A stretch of DNA of 64,000 nt from Medicago truncatula (Eukaryota; Streptophyta; Magnoliopsida; Fabales; Fabaceae). The stretch covers positions 39,180,755-39,244,754 of the forward strand of contig NC_053048.1 of assembly GCF_003473485.1 (NCBI RefSeq). Direction: 5' to 3'. Both the position numbers and the translations under genes were made by a program. Positions 56,101 to 64,000 of the stretch are shown here, piece by piece (position 1 is the stretch's first letter; each line of letters opens with the position of its first letter). Below the pieces are notes generated by a model. It did no database searches. It had not been told where the DNA came from and saw nothing but the letters and a program-made list of their open reading frames with translations.

Positions 56101-58194
56101 GGTATATTGATTATTATATCATTTTGTCTCCGTAAAACCTTTTAAAAGTTCAATGTTAAAATAATTTCATGTTTGCATTAATCAAAGTAAATATCACCAG
56201 CTTCATCTTGAGCCTCCTTTTTTCTATTTCTAGAACCTTTTTAAGGCTGTGATTCTTACAGGTTGGAAAAGATTTTTTCAAGAAAGTCAAAGAATATTAA
56301 GAAGGATTCAGATGGCAATGAAATGATCCGTGATGCAACAGGGGATGACTTTATTGTGGAACGGATACGTCTTGAAAATATGCAACTAAGGTCTTGAAGA
56401 TATATTTAGTAGATCTTCTGATTTTTTGTTTTAGCAGCAAATGATTTTTTTTTCCTTACCAAAATGCTTTGCTTGGGTATCTAAGTTTCATAATTTTGAA
56501 TGTGTGATGTTGTGGTAACTCATAAGATTGTTTGCTGCAATTTCCAGCTCTCGTAATTTACTTGGCAAGACCTTGATCCAAGAACCAACATTTGATAGGA
56601 TAATTGTTGTCTACAGGTAGATCTTCTTTTTTCATTTCAAACCTCTATCGAAAAATTTGAAATCTAAAACGGAAATTATTTTTCAGGGGAGCCAGTACCA
56701 AATCTAAAGCAGAACGAGGAATATTTGTGAAGCATTTTAAGAACATTCCAATGGCTGATATGGAAATAGTTCTTGTGAGTTACATCATTTTTTGAAAATT
56801 TTAAAAAAATCTATTTTTTATCACTTAATAACTTTTCCATCAACAACCACAATGGATGACTTTGGTACAAAATTCTAACTTGACAGCCAGAAAAGAAAAA
56901 CCCTGGATTAACTCCAATGGACTGGGTCAAGTTTCTTATATCAGCAGTTGTTGGACTGGTCAGTTTTTCAATTTAAATTCAATATTTTTATTTGTTTTCA
57001 TCATCCTGAACTAATGGATCAAATACTCTTTGCAGGTTGCTGTATTTAGTTCACTCGAAATGCCTTCGGCTGATTGGTGGGTCATATTTGCTGTTCTTTC
57101 CACAGTAGTTGGTTATATTGTCAAGACATATTTCACGTAAGTAATTTTATTTTATTTTGTTGAGGAAACGCAAGTATGTTAATTGTTCCTGTTTATGGAA
57201 AAGTATTACTGATTATTGTGTAAACTGTTAAAGTGGGGGCAATCCTCACCTCACAAGCCGGTTTTGTGGGTTTGCGTTAGGCCCAACCACAATTTCTAAG
57301 AAAAACTTTCTACATATAACTTTGAAACTAGATATATTTTTAATAGGTATTAATCTAAATAACTCTTTTCTGCAATTTCTTCGTTAAACTTGTTGTTACT
57401 GAGTAGTCAAGTTCCTCATTAAATCTTGTTTGCTATGTAAATTGCCACTCTACAAGTTCTTGGTGGGTACAAGTAAATGCATTTTATAAGTATAGTTGAC
57501 AATTGTGTGGCTACTGTATTTTTTTTTTCCTCCATAGGTTCCAACAAAACTTGGCTCAATACCAAAATTTGATTACACAGTCAATGTATGACAAACAACT
57601 GGACAGCGGAAAGGGTACACTTCTCCATTTGTGTGATGATGTCATTCAACAAGAAGTAAGTGTTAGCTTGGTGCACTTCGTTATCAAAATGAATAAGTAT
57701 TGATGTTTCTTTTTACAACGCTCTTAGATCTTTTTAAAAATAAGACAGGGCTGGTTAGTATAATACTTATAACAATGCAGCAGCCAAACATCTATTCGAA
57801 CAACTATTAACTAATATTAAATTCTTTTAGGTCAAAGAGGTGATACTTTCATTCTTTATTCTAATGGAACAGGGTAAAGCTACAAGACAGGTATGTATAT
57901 GAACAAGTTTATAACAATCTTGTTTTTTTTCTTTCTTTCCACCACCTTTTCTATTTATAAATTCTATTTTTTACTTGGGGAAATAATTTTCTTTTAGTAT
58001 TACGTAAGTACTTATGTTACCTATATGGTATTGTGAATCAGGATCTCGATCACTGGTGTGAGGAACTAATCAAAGAAGAGTTTGGGGAGGAATGTGATTT
58101 TGATGTGGATGATGCAGTGGGTAAATTAGAGAAATTGGGCATCGTCACTCGGGTGAGATTCTCCAAAACTTGTCTGATTCTATTCTAAGAAGTG

Positions 58195-58259
<65 letters not shown>

Positions 58260-59732
58260 GTAAAGTATTTACTACTATACATTTTTAAAAGATAAATACG
58301 CATTTTTCCCTTCAACTTTGTTTTATTATTTGCATTTCTATTTTATCTCTTTATATTCCACCTTCTGTACAATTTACATTTCAAGTGAATGGTTGCATAT
58401 CCTTGAACCTTTGTTGCAGTAAAATTTTGTCAAATGGCCTGTTTCTTCTATAGCAGTATCAATGAACCTTTGTGTCTTAATATTTTGTCAAATGTCTTAT
58501 TCCTAAACTTGGTAATTTTGATTCTAGGAGCAGTTGACAAAATATTAATTGAATTTCGATCCATGTTTGCTAAACCTGTTGAGTAAAGAAAACCGAACCA
58601 AACCAGAAAACAGTTTGGTTGAATCGAACCAAACGATATTAAGTTTGGTGCACAGGTTTTAAATTTACAAGCTGAACTGATTCTTAAGCCATTTAAAAAA
58701 TTGGCTTGTTTTATGGTTCTGATTTAACCGGTTCAAAAACTGATTGTTTGGTTCTGAACTCGTTTTAATCAGTTAAAAAACAGCTCTTTTGTTTATGAAT
58801 AAGAACATAATCTACTTGAAGAATTCACAGCCTAAGGGGTTTGAGAAAATCTTTTCTATTTTTATTTCTTATTTTCCCTTCTGAGTACAAAATGTACATT
58901 GAGTTCACTTTGTTTCTGTTTTTTAAAGATTTAAAAACTTCGATAACAGGAAATGAATTGAAAACAAGGTGATAGTTTTGGAATCAAAAGTGAAGACAAA
59001 AAATAAAAACAGAAAACATTTTCTGATACCAAACAGGTCCCAATGTGCCAATAAGAATCATTGCATTTTGAACTTATTAATAATATCATTTTATAGAATT
59101 AATATTTTTTCAGACTGATTGAAAGCATCAAGGGAAATTGAAATGCGTGTTTTTTTATTATAATTTGATTTGTGTCCGTAGTATCTTCGTAATAGACTAA
59201 TATATTTTTTATTCAACAGTTTAGACCACTCTGACACCTTTTTAGATAGATTTTGTCCAAGTAATATACCTTTTTAGATTGATGAAATCTATGCTGGTTT
59301 TGTTACCAAGAGTTATTTTTTATTTGTGACTTCAGTATCTATCTATTTGGTTTGAAAAATAGAAAATGATTTGCAAAGTGAGAATTATCTTAGCATCGTA
59401 AGTTATAAGCATTACTCAAGTCATACATCTAGTCGGTGTGAGACTCTCAACACCCTCTTCACGTTAGGGACTAACCGTTTTGAAATGTGCATTAATGTGG
59501 AAGGAATTACAAAAATCTAAACAAAAATGAAAATGTTTTATTGAACTAAATGAACGCTAAAAAATATTCTCCATGTAGATTTTGATTTAGTTGTTGACCA
59601 GTGATTCATGTTGGAATTCAGGATTCGATTGGTCGATATCAATGTGTTGGGCTCAAAAGGGCTAATGAGATCATTGGCACCACCACTGAGGAGCTTGTGC
59701 TCAAAGCAAGACAAGGAAACCTTACTACTTGA
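53198..59732 (+). CDS. DUF3754-family membrane protein
   Basis: Conserved plant protein of unknown biochemical role; I recall the Arabidopsis match as At5g13940, whose 'aminopeptidase' label I would not trust. Fifteen coding exons, 53198-53315, 54154-54248, 54334-54447, 55116-55220, 55320-55391, 55918-56030, 56262-56390, 56548-56616, 56687-56774, 56887-56958, 57036-57136, 57538-57655, 57831-57890, 58042-58152 and 59622-59732, total 492 codons (491 residues). It starts [20 protein letters not shown]. The central part has [29 protein letters not shown] and [21 protein letters not shown]. Two membrane helices (about 313-331 and 340-358: [11 protein letters not shown]..., [16 protein letters not shown]) are followed by a cytosolic-looking C-terminal region with [13 protein letters not shown] and [21 protein letters not shown]. 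No catalytic motif is obvious to me. The long introns hold repeats, including (TA)n in the last. Confidence 0.93.
53560..53745. repeat. MITE-like element in the first DUF3754 intron
   Basis: GGTCGCAACG/CGACCATAATTG and GCGACCACAATTTAAAACC words face each other across about 180 bp. This looks like a degenerate inverted-repeat element ending in AATTTAAAACC. The ends are not defined. Confidence 0.4.
53815..54105. repeat. Possible LTR fragment in the first DUF3754 intron
   Basis: Minus-strand leader-like sequence with CTCTATTTATGCACAATCC and TCTCTCTTCCCTTTG-type words resembles parts of plant LTRs. No termini or target duplication were found. Confidence 0.3.
57220..57310. repeat. Fragment of a dispersed legume repeat
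   Basis: The stretch GGGGGCAATCCTCACCTCAC followed by AAGCCGGTTTTGTG and TTAGGCCCAACC is a word set I have seen dispersed in legume genomes. It lies in the intron before exon 57538-57655. The family is not assigned. Confidence 0.45.
58197..58257. repeat. (TA)n microsatellite in the last DUF3754 intron
   Basis: About 28 TA units, interrupted once by TG, starting about 45 bp after the donor at 58153. Confidence 0.9.
58560..58760. repeat. ACCGGTT/AACCAAAC palindromic element
   Basis: GAACCAAACCAG, GAATCGAACCAAACG and AACCGGTTCAAAAAC words form overlapping inverted repeats. It resembles the 5595-5765 element and the weak 10730-10850 stretch. It lies in the last intron of the DUF3754 gene. Confidence 0.4.
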
Positions 59733-61269
59733 TGGTGTTTACAAAAGCTGCTTAGCAATTTTATGTACATGTTAGTGTTGGTTGGTAATGATAATCCTGA
59801 AATTAGTGGTTAACATTTTTCTTCAAAAAATGCTAGATTGATGTCTAGTCTCTTGGATGGAATTAATTACATTTATGTTATTGTCTTCTGTATTTTTCAT
59901 TTATGTCAATGTGTTTTCTACAACTTTATTCTTCCAATTTTTATGTCCGTTGATTGACATCCCTACAGTTCAAAAATCAACTGCAAGATAGATGTTAATT
60001 TTCACGGGTCTGCAGCATATCTGAGAGGAAAATGAGAAAGAGGAAGTTGTTTTGTTTGTTGTTCGACGAATACCCTCCACTAGAACTATCATCGTGAACT
60101 CTGCAATTATGTTCCGATGAGATCGGAAGCTATCTTCCAATGGTAAATTTGTCAGGTTTTATGCGTATGGAAGTTGCAAGGTTCCCCATGTTCCAGGTTT
60201 GGATCAGAAGGTAATTCCGATCATTGTATTCTCTTTTTTTAAGCGATGAGAAAACCATGTTCAGATCCAAACATTCATCAGTTTTGAAACGTGTTTTCAA
60301 CCAAACATAACATAAAATCAAAACAAACATTTTTTCCTATCAAACACACATATAGATCAAACACAACTCAGATTGCAAAACATAAAAGTTAAACAAACAA
60401 TACAGAAAACATAACATAATGAAATGAAATTACTAAAACTATATCGCATGATTTTGTTGTGACGTATGGACGTAGTTGATGTGGATGGTGGGAGTGGTAT
60501 GATGGAATAGATTTCGTGATATGCTTTATTTCATTTTGCCTGAAGAAAGTTAGTGGTTAATATTCAAGCTGAGTCCTGAGTTCATGATATATATTGTTCA
60601 CAGCATCATTTCTTCATAGGATGGTTAACTTAATTTAATCTGATTAAGGATTTTGGCCTCTTGCTTTGGTACATACCTTGGCAATGATCGCAGCACACTA
60701 AACTTTGGCGTAACATTTTCTCCTATTTGAATTCTTGCGCAAGTACAACAGAGAGAGTGGACATTGTGATTGTTATTGGTTTACCTGCTGCGCTGAGAGT
60801 GATTAACATTTGCAATCTGTAACCGTGATTGGAAGAGTTTTCCCAATACCCCTCTAAAACTATAGTAGGCTTTTTTTCCAATACATTATTAGTTGTATCA
60901 TGAAGCACCTATCTATTGTATTGACGTAACAGCTGTTTAACAAGGTAGTTGATTACGAAGAACGCCTTTTATTTAACTTGATGCAAGAGGACTCTATGGA
61001 TTAAGCACGCATTGTAACAGGTGTTTAATAAGGTGGTTGTATTGATGTAAGATAACATAATGACTACCTCCAACATAATTTGGAAGAAGATAAGTAAAGA
61101 AATGAGAAGACTACTATATATACCAAACTCAGAGAGAAAAGATTGAAGAAAGTGTATTGAATTGTAACCAAGCATACGACAATTGATTTGTAACCAAGCA
61201 TAAGGCTATTGAGTTGAGTTGTGTTGTTGTGTTGAAGTGAATGTATTCTGTATTTTAATCAAGCGTAAT
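59733..61269. other. Intergenic, no supported gene
   Basis: The first part should be the 3' UTR of the DUF3754 gene. Three minus-strand open frames of 61-68 codons (60130-60330, 60723-60908, 60969-61175) have no recognisable domain. Sequence repeats weakly around 60900-61040 (CTGTTTAACAAGGTAGTTG / GTGTTTAATAAGGTGGTTG). Confidence 0.45.
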
Positions 61270-63072
61270 GGAATTATTTGGAATTATTGTAAGGCCCGTA
61301 AGTTGAAAAAAGATTTAATGATGTTCAAAGTTGATTTTGAGAAAGCATATGACTCTATTGTGGAATTATTTGGATGTTGTAATGAGTAGAATGTCATTTC
61401 CAAATTTGTGGCAGAAGTGGATGAATGAATGTATTGGTTCAACATCAACTTCCGTTTTGGTTAATTGGAGTCTGACTGATGAATTCCAGCTAAAGAGGGA
61501 ATTGGAGTCTAACTGATGAATTCCAGCTGAAGAGGGAATTGAGACAAGGTGATCCGCTTTCCCCTTTTCTGCTCTTGACAGCAGTAGAAGGGTTGCATGT
61601 TATGGTGAAGGTCATGGGTGGAGTCAAATATTTTTATTGGTTACAATGTGGATATGAATAATCCTACTTTTTTTTTTCATCTGCAATTTGCGGATGATAC
61701 ATTACTTTTGGGGGTCAAGAGTTGGACGAATGTAAGAGCATTGATGATTGTTCTCGTTCTCTTTGAGATTATGTCGGGAATTGTATCTTCAAATCTATAT
61801 AATCTTAAAAATATGATTATTAAAAATAAAAAATATGGTTATTTTGCAATGTTTTGATAGTGTTTTATCAATATGTATCCAAATTATACGTTGAAGGATC
61901 TTTTGAAGTAGAAAAGAGACATATATTTGAAAAATAGACATGTACATGTTTAGCAACGTGGATATTAGATCTAAATATTTCTATCACCCCTAATCTAAAA
62001 GTTACTCTGTTCGTAGTGCTTACAAGTTATGTGTATCAGAACTTATTGATTCATCTTATAACTGGTGACCGGGGTATTGATCTGGTATTTGGAATCTAAA
62101 AGTCCCACTAAAAGTCAAGAATTTAATTTGGCGCATGTGTCGTGGTTGTTTACTGACTCGTGTCCGTTTGTTTGATAAAGGTGTTACTTGCCCAACTAAC
62201 TGCGCTAGCTGCGCCTCCAATCATGAAGATCTTATGCATGTTTTCTTTGCTTGTCCTTTTGCTATACAAGTTTGGAATAGAACAGGTCTTTGGGGTTCAG
62301 TGCAACACGCCCTATCTACCACTGCCTCAGCTTCGGAAGCTATATTTTATCCGTTAGAGACTTTGTGGGTTGAATTAACACAACGTCTGTCATCTGTATT
62401 ATGGAGTATATGGAAGCACCGCAATCTCAGAGTGTGGAATGATGTAACAGAAACAAGTACCACGGTTGTCGAGCGTGCTAGAAACATACGCTTGCAGACT
62501 GGCATCTGGCTAATGCTCTGGATGTTCTTGCATCTAGATCGAATCATCAACCAACAACGGCCTCCGCCTCTCAACAACACCGAATCACGTGACAGCCTCC
62601 CGTGGCCGAAAGATACAAATGTAACATCGATGCGGCCTTCTCTTCTCACGTCAACTGTACATGTATTGGCATTTGTGTTCGCGATGCAGAAGGTACGTTT
62701 GTTCTGGCTAAGACTATGACATACCCTTGTACTGTTCCAGTGGATGTGGGTGAAGCTTTAGGGCTGCACTCTGCTTTGCAATGGTTGAGTGATATGCAGT
62801 TTGACAATGTAGATTTCGAAACAGACTCTAAGTTGACAGCTGAAGCCTTCCTTTCTGCCAGAAACGACTTGTCCAAATTTGGATGCATTATTTCCTCCTG
62901 TCGTTCTTTGTTCAGTACTTTCTTTTCTAACTCTAGGGTGGAGTTTGTTAGGCGACAAGCCAACGTGGTTGCTCATACTCTTGCAAGGGAGGCCACGTCT
63001 TTAGCTAGTCCCGCAGTTTATTTTAATATACTCAATTGTATTGAAACTCTTATTATTAATGAAATGCTATAA
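61270..63072 (+). mobile_element. Degraded LINE: RT fragment, zf-RVT and nearly intact RNase H
   Basis: Three blocks in the order expected of plant L1-type LINEs. The reverse-transcriptase fragment (61320-61860) has VDFEKAYDS, RQGDPLSPFLL and the catalytic LQFADDTLL, broken by frameshifts and a small duplication (TCTGACTGATGAATTCCAGC, about 61467-61530). The zf-RVT block (62090-62560) reads VPLKVKNLIWRMCRGCL and CASCASNHEDLMHVFFAC. The RNase H block (62602-63072) is an open frame of 156 codons with NIDAAF, GEALGLHSALQW, FETDSKLTAEAF and RRQANVVAHTLA, so the D-E-D set and the late His are all present. The endonuclease is absent. The blocks lie in different frames, so the element is dead as a whole. 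Confidence 0.88.
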
Positions 63073-63680
63073 GCATGTTTTCCTTCAACAACAAAAAAAA
63101 ATTCTATCACCCCCGCTCAAAACAAACACAAATAAGTCTCCCGAAACACACAAACATTTCTATCACTCCCTCTCAAAACAATCGATCCCAAAACGAAAGT
63201 CTCTCGATCACTCTCTATCTTCCTCTCTCTGTCTCCACTTCCACTTCTGTTACACTTTTTCATCTGTAAATTTTATTCTCCAATCCACTTTTTCGTATTG
63301 AATCTTAAGGTTTTCATCGATGCTTGGGTTTCATGTATGTTCTATACGTTAATTTTAATGTTCAATATGTTAGGGTTAAGGTTTTTGATTAATGGCTAAT
63401 ATATTTGATTAATTGAATTCTACTCCTTTTAGGTTTTCATTAATATTCATTGATTCTTTGGTTTTCTATGGTTTTAATTAATTTTTAATATTCTATATGT
63501 TATGTTAATGTTTTTGATTAATAGTTGATACGACGATTGAACAATGTATTCGATTCTTATTGAATTTCAGATATTGAAGATGAATTGTTAAAGCAACATC
63601 TCATCTCTGTTTTTTTTTTTGTCACATATTAACTCAGTGTTATCAAAATTATTGTTTTTTTTTAATTTCTTGCAGTGTTT
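63073..63680. other. Intergenic or untranslated sequence, gene not identified
   Basis: A C/T-rich segment (about 63150-63290) resembling a plant leader is followed by AT-rich, intron-like sequence. The two overlapping 64-86 codon frames are low-complexity and not supported. If a gene starts here on the plus strand, its coding part lies beyond the window. Confidence 0.35.
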
Positions 63681-64000
63681 GGTATTTATTTCCGCTCCAC
63701 TTGGCAAGATGCCATCCTTTGCTAAAGCCTCGTGGACACTGCATCAAAACTTTTGTGTGACGCCACAACTCTTCATCTCTTCCTATTAGGGAAGGCCATT
63801 TATTTTTCAGGTCTTCTTCCAGCTCTTCTGAAATCTAATAAATTATAAAAAACAAATTTAAAATTGAACCCATTCAAAAATTTGAAATTGAATTTCAAAG
63901 ACACAAATTTAGAAAATTACCTCATATGAGTTGTATGGTTTTCTCAGAGATGGGTTTTTTGTCTGATATCAGGGCGTCTTGTAATTGTCTAACCACATTC
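63681..64000 (-). other. Exon-like segment on the minus strand, unidentified
   Basis: The minus strand of about 63833-63681 encodes ISEELEEDLKNKWPSLIGRD, then CPRGFSKGWHLAKWSG, bounded by a plausible acceptor (TTTATTAG) and followed by a T-rich stretch. A further minus-strand segment (64000-63921) is open in one frame and ends at a plausible donor (ATGAG|GTAATT), but the open frame and the splice phase do not agree. I do not recognise the protein. It may be a pseudogene or the 3' part of a gene entering from beyond 64000. Confidence 0.3.

Noticed and set aside
1..64000. tRNA, rRNA or other structural RNA genes
   Set aside because: I saw no tRNA-like A/B box pair or rRNA sequence on reading. 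A tRNAscan-SE or Infernal run would be needed to exclude small ones.

Overview
This is nuclear DNA of a flowering plant. It is AT-rich and intron-dense, with standard GT-AG splice sites. The proteins are close to those known from Arabidopsis, and the repeats (RLSPGGPD-type CLE peptides, MITEs whose ends read GGGTTAAATATGTTTTTGGTCC) point to a papilionoid legume, probably Medicago, Trifolium or a relative. That assignment is inference.

From left to right: a KRYPTONITE/SUVH4-type H3K9 methyltransferase (minus strand, 15 coding exons, complete, 9238 to 1141). Then a cluster of three CLE signalling-peptide genes, all minus strand (11882-11217, 13620-13207, 20162-19866), with a 2.5 kb solo LTR between the second and third. 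Then NAA30, the NatC catalytic subunit (minus, 26560-23194); the mitochondrial Rieske iron-sulfur protein of complex III (plus, 28052-30370); CCB1, a thylakoid factor for cytochrome b6 haem ci attachment (minus, 32498-30969); an NFRKB-like DEUBAD protein of the INO80 type (plus, 41638-48067); and a DUF3754 membrane protein (plus, 53198-59732). For the multi-exon genes I joined exons by hand. Every joined frame is a whole number of codons and ends at a stop.

The remaining space is mostly mobile-element debris. It holds a solo LTR with 5-bp target duplications, three members of a MULE-like MITE family (two with perfect 9-bp duplications), hAT-like MITEs with 8-bp duplications, Stowaway MITEs, a Helitron-type 3' end and several decayed LINEs with reverse-transcriptase, zf-RVT and RNase H pieces.

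The most interesting system is the CLE cluster. The first gene encodes a secretory precursor with seven CLE peptides at a strict 24-residue period, plus a decayed eighth copy in frame beyond the stop codon. The second carries two eroded CLE units before one good one. The third carries a single canonical 12-mer. Together they look like stages of expansion and erosion of a multi-peptide hormone precursor. SUVH4 also has oddities: a Ser-to-Cys change in the NHSC motif, two GC-AG introns and an SPKK-rich segment.
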